From: Marinifilaceae bacterium
GTDB lineage: Bacteria > Bacteroidota > Bacteroidia > Bacteroidales > Marinifilaceae
Direction of reading: 5' to 3'
Length of the DNA: 64,000 nucleotides
Assembly: GCA_016936255.1 (NCBI GenBank)
Contig: JAFGYE010000023.1
Span: 62,001-126,000, forward strand
This document shows, piece by piece, positions 1-7,779 of this stretch. The notes below the pieces were generated by a model. That model worked only from the letters and a program-made list of their open reading frames with translations, was not told the origin of the DNA and did not search any database. Made by a program: the position numbers and the translations under genes. Position 1 is the first letter of the stretch, and each line of letters opens with the position of its first letter.

Positions 1-871
1 CTTTTAGTACTCTGTCAATAGAAAAGAAATCATGAGTTTTTTCAACAGACTTTCGTTTTATATCCTCTTTATGACCACGAACCAAGATGTAGGCATCTTC
101 TTTCTCCAGAAAATTAGAAAGCCGTTTTGCATCAAAATCCCCGAAAGGGAAAAAGTGAGTTTTGTAACCTTCTTCGCGCCAGGTTGGAGCGTATAGTATT
201 ATTTTACGATCGAGAAATGGATTTGCAAGCAATAAAGACGGACTTAAATTGATATCCTGAAGCAAATAATCGTTACGAGGCAAACCACTCACCCAAACAT
301 TGTTCATGTCAATATTGAATCCGGCTGCATGAATGATCTGTTCCAACGGAGAACAAGCTGCCATGTAACTGTATTTTTGCAATTGCTTGTGTTTGGCATA
401 TTTGCGCCAGGGAGGCGTTTGCAAGGCCATTTTTTTCATTGGCGTACCATGTCCTAAATAGATGATGTTTTTGCATTTTTCGTGCAGGTAGTATGGCTTG
501 AAAGCAGCGGCACTAATTCCATAGGAAAGAATGACATGTCTGGTCCTTAAAAAGAGAAAAAACCCTTTCAACGACCACGAATAAACTACTTCTCCGGGGA
601 ATTTATCATTTAGTTTATGATACAAGGATTTGTAAGGAGTGAACAAAATGCTGTTGAAATCATTTTTTTCGCGCATGTACTCAAACAGGTACTTCGAATT
701 GTCGAAATATACCTTTTCAGTCAAAAAGAAGAGGGCAATCCGCTTGTCTTTTGGCACCAGTTTTTCCAATAGAAAATAAAAACGGCGCATTAAAAACAGG
801 ACAATATGCAGAAAAACAATTTTCTGCATGAAGTTGACAAACTGTTGTGTTCGGGAGTACTGACTATTCAT
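1..871 (-). CDS. CDP-glycerol glycerophosphotransferase family protein (TagB/TagF-like), partial
   Basis: The frame read leftward from the ATG at 869-871 stays open to the window edge (about 290 codons), so the 3' end is missing. Visible motifs fit the CDP-glycerol:poly(glycerophosphate) glycerophosphotransferase family: HGTPMKK (about residues 141-147), GLPRND (196-201), YAPTWR (227-232) and RGHKED (about 265-270). The family transfers glycerol- or ribitol-phosphate-type units from a CDP-linked donor to surface polymers at the inner face of the membrane. Its start codon lies inside the last codons of the upstream YfhO-like gene (8-base overlap, ATG overlapping TAG), so the two are probably translationally coupled. 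A role in capsule or exopolysaccharide phosphoglycerol decoration is inferred. The acceptor is unknown. Confidence 0.82.
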   Translation of the reverse strand, partial: MNSQYSRTQQFVNFMQKIVFLHIVLFLMRRFYFLLEKLVPKDKRIALFFLTEKVYFDNSKYLFEYMREKNDFNSILFTPYKSLYHKLNDKFPGEVVYSWSLKGFFLFLRTRHVILSYGISAAAFKPYYLHEKCKNIIYLGHGTPMKKMALQTPPWRKYAKHKQLQKYSYMAACSPLEQIIHAAGFNIDMNNVWVSGLPRNDYLLQDINLSPSLLLANPFLDRKIILYAPTWREEGYKTHFFPFGDFDAKRLSNFLEKEDAYILVRGHKEDIKRKSVEKTHDFFSIDRVLK

Positions 872-3473
872 TTTCAATCGTTTCTTTTCGGATATTTTTA
901 ATTCCAAAAACAACTCCTCCGGCTAGCAGCAAAAAGAATAAAACCATGCTGGCAACAGATATATTTTCGGTAACTGTCATTGCTTTTGGCTCAAATTTAA
1001 AGGTGATTTTATGCTTTCCTCCGGGAACTTTCATCGCCCGTAATATGTAGTTGGCTCTAAAGTGCGGAGTAAGTTTCCCATCAACATAGGCATTCCAGCC
1101 CGGCTGGTAATAAATATCGGAGAAAACCACCAATTGATCGCTTTTAGCATTGAATTGATAAGTTATTTTGTTGGGAGCATATGTTTCCATTGAAATACTT
1201 GCCAAAGAATCAGCCTGACTTGTAAATCCTTCCAATTGAGATGCAAAACGCTTGTCAACTAAAGCTTCTTTTGCAGGATCGAAGGCATTTAATCCCATGA
1301 TTTCTTCATCGGCATTGTTCACGATTTTGTAGTTGGGAACAATCCATGCTTCTCCCAAGGCATCAGGATTCAATTGCGCCTGATTTCCTTTTTCTTTATC
1401 GGGTGTGATGATGTATTTGGTATTTAGCATGTTGATCACCTTCATGTTGTTTTTTATGATGTGATGATCGATCAGCTCTTGGTAACGTCGCAATTTGGCT
1501 CCATGATAACCTCCAATGGACTTGTGATAGTAGGAAGTGCTTCCGTTTTGCCAGGTTTGAACAGAGGTGTTTAAAACCCTGTAATTGCTGTGTTGGTTGA
1601 GAACAGTGAAAGGAACAATAGCCAATTCCAGTTTGCTTGCTTTGCGGTTTTCTTTTTTGTATTCATCCTGTGCTTTTTGAGCCAATACCTGTAATTCCGG
1701 ATGAGTTGAAAACTCAGATTGCAGAATTTCAAAATCGGCTTGAGTAGGGCTGAATGCAACTTTCAGTTCTTTTTTTGGAACAAAGCTGTCTGCATTTAAA
1801 AAGCGTTTGTTAACCGGCCATAAATCAACCAGAATCAGAACAACAATACCTGCAATAAGAAGATTTGATTGAAACCATTTTTTACCATATCCGAAAAGGA
1901 GAACAGCAATTAAAGCAACAAAAAGAATGGTTCGTAATGCATCGGCTCTAAACATAGAAACCCGGGCATTAGAGATGTCCGATTGAATTTGATTGATGTA
2001 AGTGACAGCATTTGGATTTCCAGATTTTATTTGTGCAAAATAACTTGTTTCAGCCTGAGTAATAAAATCAAGAAAAAGATTTGGAAGCAAATACAAAAGC
2101 AATGAAATTCCTGCAGTTAGCAACAAGGGCCACACCAATACATTTAACTTTACAGAAAATAATTTCACTTTTTCCTTCAGGATTTCAGGCTCCTCCAGTA
2201 TTTTTTTAACGGCTAAAATTGCCAGTAAAGGAATGCACAACTCAACAACAATAAGAATGGACGAAACCACCCTGAATTTGTTGTATAAGGGCACGTAATC
2301 TAAAAACAGATCGGTAAGGAATTGGAAATTATGTCCCCACGACAGCATAATGGCCAAAATTGTTGCGGTAAGCAATCCCCATTTGAAACGTCCGGGAACA
2401 ATAATCAATCCTAAAAAGAATAAAAAGAGGATGACGGCTCCAACATATACAGGACCAGCTGTAAATGGCTGATTTCCCCAATAGTGGTGATCTTTTATTG
2501 GCTCAATTTCGTAATATTTGGCCACATTTTCTATCTGTCCGCCGCTAAGGTAGCTAACTAATTGAACAGCCTCCTGAGGTGATCCGGCTCCACCTTTTGC
2601 ATTGGGAATTAAAAGGGTTAGGGTTTCCTGAACACCATAGCTCCACTGGGTTGCATAATCTTTATCCAGACCGCCGGTTTTGTTTCCTTTCTCGCCAAAT
2701 GTTAGTTCTGATTTTCCACGAATGGTTTGTTTGCCGTATTGGTATGAATTGTACAAATTGGAACTGTTTACCCCAACTGCCAGAATGGATGCAATGACCA
2801 AAACACCAATTGCAGTGAAGAATTGTTTTAATTCCTTTTGTTTCCAACGATAGTAAAAATCAAAGGCAACAATACAAAGAACCGTAATCAGAAAATAGTA
2901 GGTCATTTGTATGTGGTTGGAATACAATTCGAGTATTAGAAAGAAAGATGCGAGCAATCCGCCTAAAATGTATTTTCCTCGGAGCGTAAGCAATATTCCC
3001 GCAAGGGCTGGTGGAATAAAAGCCAAAGCATTTACTTTCCAGAGATGCCCGGCACCAATAATGATAATGAAATAGGTTGAAAAAGCATAGGCAATGGCAC
3101 CTCCGATGGAGAGCCAGGGATTTACCCGCAAAGATATGAGTAATATATAGAACCCAATCAAATAGATCATTAGGTATCGTACCGGACTTGGTGTGTGCAA
3201 TTCCATGGCTTCTTTAAAGAATTGCATAAACTTCGATTTGTACTCAACGGTAATCTGATAGGCCGGCATTCCTCCAAACATCGAGTTGGTCCACAAAGGA
3301 TCTTCACCAGTGGATTTTCTAAAATCCATGATCTCTTTTTTATAGCCAAGGGCATTTATGGTATCCCCTTTTCGGAGCTGTTTTCCATCCAATACAGGCT
3401 GAAAAAATGCAAATCCAATAATAAGGAAAATGATGATGGCTGATAAATGGGGAATAAGGGGCTTGAAGTTCAT
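864..3473 (-). CDS. YfhO family polytopic membrane protein
   Basis: This 869-residue protein begins with a hydrophobic segment (about residues 9-27) followed by a periplasmic-looking loop with GDTINALGYKKEI and WTNSMFGGMPAYQI, a pattern typical of Bacteroidota YfhO-like proteins. Roughly a dozen hydrophobic segments follow. After residue ~600 comes a long soluble region, with a last membrane helix near the C-terminus (SMVLFFLLLAGGVVFG). YfhO proteins resemble GT-C glycosyltransferases; in Firmicutes YfhO is linked to glycosylation of lipoteichoic acid. The substrate here is unknown. The coupled glycerophosphotransferase gene just downstream suggests a shared role in a cell-surface glycopolymer. 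That link is inference. Confidence 0.85.
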   Translation of the reverse strand: MNFKPLIPHLSAIIIFLIIGFAFFQPVLDGKQLRKGDTINALGYKKEIMDFRKSTGEDPLWTNSMFGGMPAYQITVEYKSKFMQFFKEAMELHTPSPVRYLMIYLIGFYILLISLRVNPWLSIGGAIAYAFSTYFIIIIGAGHLWKVNALAFIPPALAGILLTLRGKYILGGLLASFFLILELYSNHIQMTYYFLITVLCIVAFDFYYRWKQKELKQFFTAIGVLVIASILAVGVNSSNLYNSYQYGKQTIRGKSELTFGEKGNKTGGLDKDYATQWSYGVQETLTLLIPNAKGGAGSPQEAVQLVSYLSGGQIENVAKYYEIEPIKDHHYWGNQPFTAGPVYVGAVILFLFFLGLIIVPGRFKWGLLTATILAIMLSWGHNFQFLTDLFLDYVPLYNKFRVVSSILIVVELCIPLLAILAVKKILEEPEILKEKVKLFSVKLNVLVWPLLLTAGISLLLYLLPNLFLDFITQAETSYFAQIKSGNPNAVTYINQIQSDISNARVSMFRADALRTILFVALIAVLLFGYGKKWFQSNLLIAGIVVLILVDLWPVNKRFLNADSFVPKKELKVAFSPTQADFEILQSEFSTHPELQVLAQKAQDEYKKENRKASKLELAIVPFTVLNQHSNYRVLNTSVQTWQNGSTSYYHKSIGGYHGAKLRRYQELIDHHIIKNNMKVINMLNTKYIITPDKEKGNQAQLNPDALGEAWIVPNYKIVNNADEEIMGLNAFDPAKEALVDKRFASQLEGFTSQADSLASISMETYAPNKITYQFNAKSDQLVVFSDIYYQPGWNAYVDGKLTPHFRANYILRAMKVPGGKHKITFKFEPKAMTVTENISVASMVLFFLLLAGGVVFGIKNIRKETIENE

Positions 3474-3634
3474 TGTAATTATGAATTAGGAGTTATGAAT
3501 TAGAAGTGAATCAATTCATAAGTCATATTTTTAATTTTTAATTCCGCCCCTAAAATACAAAAAGCACGGAATATTTTGCTTCGTGCTTCACTTAATATTT
3601 CACAATTAACAACCCAATTGTACTTTGTGTGGTT
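3474..3634. other. intergenic, word repeats and weak terminator
   Basis: Positions 3480-3530 carry near-repeats of the words 'tatgaattagga' and 'tatgaattagaag', with an opposite-strand echo (ttcataagtca). This is the low-complexity scar type seen at several other intergenic sites of this window. A hairpin AAGCACG (3562-3568) / CGTGCTT (3582-3588) followed leftward by a T-rich run could terminate the minus-strand gene that ends at 3635. No gene is visible. Confidence 0.45.
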
Positions 3635-4846
3635 TTAGTTTCCCAACATTTGGTAGGTTAAGTTTGTGTATTCGTCTAACCAATTGTAATATTCTTGAAT
3701 TTGTGTTGTAGTTGGTTGATTTTTAAGCCATTCATTGATTGAATGTGATGTGTTTTGGAAAATTTTAATTTCGGCAAATTCCAGTTGTTGAATAATTCCG
3801 GTTTTGCCGGAGTTGATTAATTCTGAAACATTCAGATATTTGTATCCGGCTGAACGGCTGATCGGATAGCATCTGTGTTTCAGATTCAGTGCCATTTTAT
3901 TCAATGGACAATTTGCCGATCCTTCTGCAGTCAGAACTTTAGGTAAATTATTGCCGCCTTTTACCCAAACAGGCAGGGCAATGGACGTGTCAGGGAATCC
4001 GATCTGTGTCCAGATGGTATTCATATCTGTTGCTTCTCCTTTTTTAACGTCTTCAATTAAAATCATGGATGAGGAACCGTGACGGGTAATCATGTCATCG
4101 GAATTTATGAAATGAGCCCCGTAAGGAGTGCTTTTAAATTCTTGTCGGAAGTCCTTTTTTAGGACAGCATGTTTTAAACACCTCGAAAAATCCTGAATAA
4201 TGGTTTGAGCATTTAAATTTCCACAAGCATCGGCCTGATAGAACAAATCCTGAGCTGTTTGAAAACGGATAAAACCATATCCAATGTCTTTTTTTCCGGT
4301 AAAGGAGAAATTGGTTCTTAGGATGTATCCGTTAGGAGCCTGAGCCGGATCGTTGGCATCAAACTTGGTGAATGTGTGATTGTTCACTTCGTAAAAAGCG
4401 ACGTTTCCTTCAGCATCCAATACACCGAAATGAGCCGCCAAGCCCATTGGTTTTGGTCTGTTTGTAAGCAATTGCTCAAAATCTTCCAGATTAGCACAGG
4501 TTTGCAGGGCAAGCTTCATAAAATAACCTTCCTGATCCTTAAAGGAAGTGGTATCTGTCAGGTTCACGTTGAATGATGCGCTGTTCATAATAGCAAAACC
4601 TTCGGAATTGGAACCGCCCCAAACCTGTTCGCCCTTTTCATCATTGGAGTTGATCATGCCGATATAAGGAAATTTTCCATCGGTGAAATAGTTCAGTTTG
4701 TTTTCGAAATTTTCAGTGTCGCGTAGTTTCCATATCATTGGACGACCATCTTTCGTGTATTTGCCCGAGATGACGGCTGTTGTGCAGGCAATGCCTTGAT
4801 AGGCGGATACGATTAAAATAAGTAGTAAGCTCAGTAAGTTTTTCAT
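3635..4846 (-). CDS. secreted C45-type Ntn hydrolase (acyl-CoA:6-APA acyltransferase / carcinine hydrolase-like)
   Basis: The protein is 403 residues. An N-terminal signal sequence (residues 1-20) ends directly before Cys21 in IACTTAVISG. The segment after it, DGRPMIWKLRD, is the conserved block of Ntn hydrolases of the C45/AAT and choloylglycine-hydrolase superfamily. In that superfamily a newly exposed N-terminal Cys is the nucleophile, so signal-peptidase cleavage before Cys21 would itself produce the active enzyme. NSDDMITRHGSSS (about residue 250) is a second conserved-looking block. The expected role is amide-bond hydrolysis or acyl transfer in the periplasm; the substrate is unknown. 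A lipoprotein alternative (GIAC as lipobox) fits poorly because position -3 is Gly. The gene stands alone, with its own hairpin downstream. Confidence 0.72.
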   Translation of the reverse strand: MKNLLSLLLILIVSAYQGIACTTAVISGKYTKDGRPMIWKLRDTENFENKLNYFTDGKFPYIGMINSNDEKGEQVWGGSNSEGFAIMNSASFNVNLTDTTSFKDQEGYFMKLALQTCANLEDFEQLLTNRPKPMGLAAHFGVLDAEGNVAFYEVNNHTFTKFDANDPAQAPNGYILRTNFSFTGKKDIGYGFIRFQTAQDLFYQADACGNLNAQTIIQDFSRCLKHAVLKKDFRQEFKSTPYGAHFINSDDMITRHGSSSMILIEDVKKGEATDMNTIWTQIGFPDTSIALPVWVKGGNNLPKVLTAEGSANCPLNKMALNLKHRCYPISRSAGYKYLNVSELINSGKTGIIQQLEFAEIKIFQNTSHSINEWLKNQPTTTQIQEYYNWLDEYTNLTYQMLGN

Positions 4847-5120
4847 TAGCTGGTGTGTGATTTAGTTCGTTTGTTTTCCATTAGAAAGGAAGAGCTAAAG
4901 TACAATAAATATGAATTATGAGTGATGAATTAGGAATTAATAGTTCGATTTAAGCATAAGATTTTTCCTTTAGGAAAAGAGGCCGTTATACCTGCAAAAA
5001 AAAATGGCCATCCTGCAAAAGAATGGCCATTTTAATGTCTATTTAGTTGATTCGTTCCGTTAATCCTGAGTTTGGAAATAAATCTAAAATCTCAAAGCTA
5101 ACATCTCCTGTCTACTCTTT
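4847..5120. other. intergenic, no gene seen
   Basis: The stretch contains another low-complexity word-repeat patch (4908-4945, 'tatgaattatgagtgatgaattaggaatt'-like words split by single changes) and the glyS terminator described separately. No coding frame with protein-like composition is visible on either strand. Confidence 0.5.
4991..5033 (-). terminator. intrinsic terminator downstream of glycyl-tRNA synthetase gene
   Basis: A perfect 11-bp stem, AAAATGGCCAT (5001-5011) with ATGGCCATTTT (5023-5033), encloses an 11-nt loop. On the minus strand it is followed by a run of nine T (revcomp of 4996-5004), so it should end the transcript of the gene stopping at 5121. On the plus strand only a short T run follows. 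Confidence 0.8.
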
Positions 5121-6674
5121 TTATTTCAATTGCTTGAATAATTTTTTCATGCTTACATGATCTTCAATAATATCATACAATTTTGAGATTTCAACACGTT
5201 CCTGTTCCATGCTGTCGCGGTGACGGATAGTTACCGTATTGTCCTCCAATGACTGATGATCAACAGTTACACAAAAAGGAGTACCAATGACATCCTGACG
5301 ACGGTAACGCTTACCGATTGAGTCTTTTTCGTCGTACTGACAGTTGAAATCAAATTTCAGGTCGTTGATAATTTCACGGGCTTTTTCCGGAAGACCGTCT
5401 TTTTTCACCAATGGCATCACGCAAAGTTTAACCGGAGCCAAAGCAAGAGGCAATTTAAGTACCACGCGTTCGTCAACTTTCCCATCTTCTTTCTCAATTT
5501 TCTCTTCCTGATAGGCTTCCGACATGATTTGAAGAAACATACGGTCAACTCCAATCGAAGTTTCAACTACGTAAGGAACGTAGCTTTTGTTCAATTCAGG
5601 ATCGAAATACTGAATTTTCTTACCTGAATATTCCTGATGCTGACTCAAATCAAAATCGGTACGGGAATGAATTCCTTCCACCTCTTTAAATCCGAATGGA
5701 AATTTAAATTCAACATCGGTAGCTGCATTGGCGTAATGAGCCAATTTATCGTGATCGTGAAAACGGTATTTTTCTTCACCAAAACCAAGCGCTTTGTGCC
5801 AGCTCATACGGGTTTCTTTCCAGGCATCGAACCATTTCATTTCCTCACCTGGACGAACAAAGAACTGAAGCTCCATTTGTTCGAATTCACGCATACGGAA
5901 AATAAACTGACGTGCCACAATCTCGTTACGAAATGCTTTACCAATCTGAGCAATTCCGAAAGGAATCTTCATACGACCCGTTTTCTGAACATTCAGGTAG
6001 TTCACGAAAATACCCTGTGCCGTTTCCGGGCGAAGATAAATTTTACTGCTTCCGTCGGCAGTAGAACCCATATCAGTCGAAAACATCAGGTTGAACTGAC
6101 GAACATCAGTCCAGTTTTTAGATCCTGAAATTGGACAAACAATTTCATTGTCAACAATAATCTGCTTCAATTCGTCCAGGTCATTCTTATCCAGAGCCTC
6201 AACAAAACGGGCATGTACAGCATCCATCTTTTCTTTGTTTGCCAATACACGGGGGTTGGTTGCACGAAATTGAGCCTCGTCGAAACTTTCACCAAATTTC
6301 TTCTGTGCTTTCTCTACTTCCTTGTCCATTTTGCCTTCTAATTTGGCCAGCAAATCCTCAATTAAAACATCAGCCCGGTATCGTTTCTTCGAATCTTTAT
6401 TGTCAATCAACGGATCGTTAAAAGCATCAACGTGGCCCGAAGCTTTCCAAATAGTAGGATGCATAAAAATAGCCGAATCGATACCCACTACATTTTCGTG
6501 CAGTTTCACCATTGAATCCCACCAGTATTTTTTAATATTGTTTTTCAATTCAACTCCCAGCTGCGCATAGTCATATACAGCACTCAATCCATCATAAATT
6601 TCCGATGATTGAAACACGAATCCGTATTCTTTACAATGAGCTACCAGTTTTTTGAAAACATCTTCCTGAGCCAT
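5121..6674 (-). CDS. glyS: glycyl-tRNA synthetase (class II, single-chain dimeric type)
   Basis: This 517-residue protein charges tRNA-Gly with glycine in the cytoplasm. It is the homodimeric alpha2 form, not the two-subunit GlyQ/GlyS form. Class II landmarks are visible: the N-terminal catalytic start VFQSSEIYDGLSAVYDYA (residues ~20-37), RPETAQGIF (~217), motif-2 region FRNEIVARQFIFRMREFEQM (~248-267), and motif 3 ETSIGVDRMF (~378-387). A C-terminal anticodon-binding domain follows (LAPVKLCVMPLV onward). The length fits the family's compact bacterial/archaeal-like form. The gene is monocistronic, with a TAnnTTTG-type promoter upstream and a strong terminator downstream. Confidence 0.95.
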   Translation of the reverse strand: MAQEDVFKKLVAHCKEYGFVFQSSEIYDGLSAVYDYAQLGVELKNNIKKYWWDSMVKLHENVVGIDSAIFMHPTIWKASGHVDAFNDPLIDNKDSKKRYRADVLIEDLLAKLEGKMDKEVEKAQKKFGESFDEAQFRATNPRVLANKEKMDAVHARFVEALDKNDLDELKQIIVDNEIVCPISGSKNWTDVRQFNLMFSTDMGSTADGSSKIYLRPETAQGIFVNYLNVQKTGRMKIPFGIAQIGKAFRNEIVARQFIFRMREFEQMELQFFVRPGEEMKWFDAWKETRMSWHKALGFGEEKYRFHDHDKLAHYANAATDVEFKFPFGFKEVEGIHSRTDFDLSQHQEYSGKKIQYFDPELNKSYVPYVVETSIGVDRMFLQIMSEAYQEEKIEKEDGKVDERVVLKLPLALAPVKLCVMPLVKKDGLPEKAREIINDLKFDFNCQYDEKDSIGKRYRRQDVIGTPFCVTVDHQSLEDNTVTIRHRDSMEQERVEISKLYDIIEDHVSMKKLFKQLK

Positions 6675-6891
6675 AAATCTTATATTTTGAGGTTAATTTT
6701 TTAAGCTATTAGCTTTTAGCCATTGGCTATTAGCATTGTATAATTTCCAAAAAGGAAAGGCAAAAATACGATTCAATGGATTTACATCCAATTAATTTAT
6801 AGCGTTTTTATAGATATTTTGAATAATAAATTTAGGTGAGTGGAATGTTAAAAAGCTAAAGGCCAACTACCAATAGCTATTCGCTTACCAT
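6675..6891. other. intergenic with inverted word-repeat scars
   Basis: Words built from 'gctattagc', 'cttttagcc' and 'ggctattagc' occupy 6700-6735. Their approximate reverse complements (aaagctaaaggcc, caatagctattcgctta) occupy 6850-6890. The arrangement looks like two facing low-complexity flanks around about 110 bp that includes the glyS promoter. No gene is visible. Confidence 0.45.
6761..6791 (-). promoter_or_regulatory. candidate Bacteroidota-type promoter for glyS
   Basis: On the minus strand TATTTTTG (6761-6768) fits the TAnnTTTG -7 element. TTGG (6788-6791) sits 19 nt upstream, where the TTTG -33 element is expected. It lies about 85 nt before the glyS start codon. Confidence 0.5.
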
Positions 6892-7137
6892 TTAATCATC
6901 CACTTCTTCGAAATCAACATAGTCGCCCACATCTTTTTTGTGTGGATCGCCTGTTTTACCCGATGGTTTGTCAATGGTTACTTCACCTTCTTTTTTTGTT
7001 TGCTGCTGCTGCTGTTTGGCTTGTTCCTGCATTTTATCGAAGGTTTTCTTCACCAAAAACGGGAATATTGCTTTCAAAATCCACTTTAATATGTAGTAGA
7101 TCCCAACAGCTATGATTATAAATTTTATAAATGCCAT
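6892..7137 (-). CDS. DUF4834 family small membrane protein
   Basis: The protein is 81 residues. An N-terminal hydrophobic helix (FIKFIIIAVGIYYILKWIL, residues 3-21) is followed by FPFLVKKTFDKMQEQ, a Gln/Lys-rich linker with QQQQQ, and an acidic tail ending VDFEEVDD. This matches the small DUF4834 proteins found across Bacteroidota, whose function is unknown. The ATG follows a TATATTTG promoter element by about 20 nt. The gene is monocistronic. Codon 45 onward (AKQQQQQTKK) is low-complexity and probably disordered. Confidence 0.7.
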   Translation of the reverse strand: MAFIKFIIIAVGIYYILKWILKAIFPFLVKKTFDKMQEQAKQQQQQTKKEGEVTIDKPSGKTGDPHKKDVGDYVDFEEVDD

Positions 7138-7156
7138 ATTCTTTTCTTTTGAAAGG

Positions 7157-7164
7157 CAAATATA
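7157..7164 (-). promoter_or_regulatory. -7 promoter element of the DUF4834 gene
   Basis: TATATTTG on the minus strand is an exact TAnnTTTG match, placed 20 nt before the start codon. The upstream -33 position is poly-A/T and gives no clear TTTG, so the call rests on the -7 element. Confidence 0.45.
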
Positions 7165-7207
7165 AGCATTTCATTTTTTTTTTTGATGTTCTTCGGCATT
7201 TGCTTTT

Positions 7208-7288
7208 GGGCGTTCCCTTCGGGCGGGCTTTTCGCTGCAACTCCTCGCTCATTCTTCGCTGTGGGGTTTCCACTGCAATCCTTAACGC
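7208..7288. repeat. dispersed GC-richer intergenic element with GCGTT/AACGC ends
   Basis: An 81-bp stretch starts gggcgttcccttcgggcggg, passes through cttttcgctgcaactcctcg and cattcttcgctgtgggg, and ends ctgcaatccttaacgc. It is more GC-rich than its surroundings and bounded by GCGTT and its complement AACGC. From memory it resembles a short non-coding repeat scattered between genes in many Bacteroidota genomes. This window holds one copy, so its repeat status is established knowledge recalled, not shown here. Confidence 0.5.
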
Positions 7289-7456
7289 ATGGTATCATTT
7301 ATCAGGTGAAATTCCTCTTGTCGTTTGGTTCTAATGTTTTATAACCAAATCAATAACGGGAAGTTATGAACTTTTTCTTCGTGGTAAATTGTTTTTTTTT
7401 GACAGGAATTGTCCGTCCTATGTTCTGTTATTGTTTCTCTGAGTCAAAAAATTCTG
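7289..7456. other. intergenic, no gene seen
   Basis: AT-rich stretch between the dispersed element and the 21-nt array, with a T-run at 7391-7400. No protein-like frame, hairpin terminator or promoter stands out. Confidence 0.4.
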
Positions 7457-7660
7457 TTCTGCGGTACAATCAGAGAAATCTGTGGGTTTTATATGCCCTT
7501 CTGCAGGCAAATCAATACGTTCTGCGGCACAATTAGTCCGTTCTGCGGGTAAATCAATACGTTCTGTGGCAAAATATGTAATTCTGCGGGTAAATCACCT
7601 CTTTCTGCAGCATTTGACCCCTTCCTGCGCTATAATCACCTAGCCTGCGCGCGGGTTTCA
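7457..7660. repeat. degenerate tandem array, 20-21 nt period, about 10 units
   Basis: Units begin with TTCTGCGG-like words at 7457, 7478, 7499, 7520, 7541, 7562, 7582, 7603, 7623 and 7643. Spacings are 21, 21, 21, 21, 21, 20, 21, 20 and 20 nt. The commonest body is ttctgcgggtaaatcaat followed by acg. The last units drift to CCTGCGC. No reading frame with a start codon spans it, and the 20-nt steps break any frame, so it is non-coding DNA. Confidence 0.85.
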
Positions 7661-7696
7661 GACTTATTAAGTTGGTGTAACATCCTTATTAATATC

Positions 7697-7726
7697 AAAA
7701 AAAAAGACTGCCCCGCAAGGCAGTCT
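7697..7726 (-). terminator. intrinsic terminator for the lipoprotein/DUF5723 operon
   Basis: An 8-bp stem AGACTGCC (7705-7712) / GGCAGTCT (7719-7726) has the 6-nt loop CCGCAA. It is followed on the minus strand by nine T, 54 nt after the stop of the DUF5723 gene. Confidence 0.85.
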
Positions 7727-7779
7727 CGAATTCAAATTGATGTAAACTCTCCGTTATTGGAGTAAAAAAAACGTTTTAT

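Noticed and set aside
5637-6128. 163-codon frame antisense to glycyl-tRNA synthetase
   Set aside because: It is entirely inside a clearly conserved gene on the other strand and has no recognisable motif.
7457-7660. CRISPR array
   Set aside because: Units directly abut at 20-21 nt with no unique spacers, and no cas genes are near.
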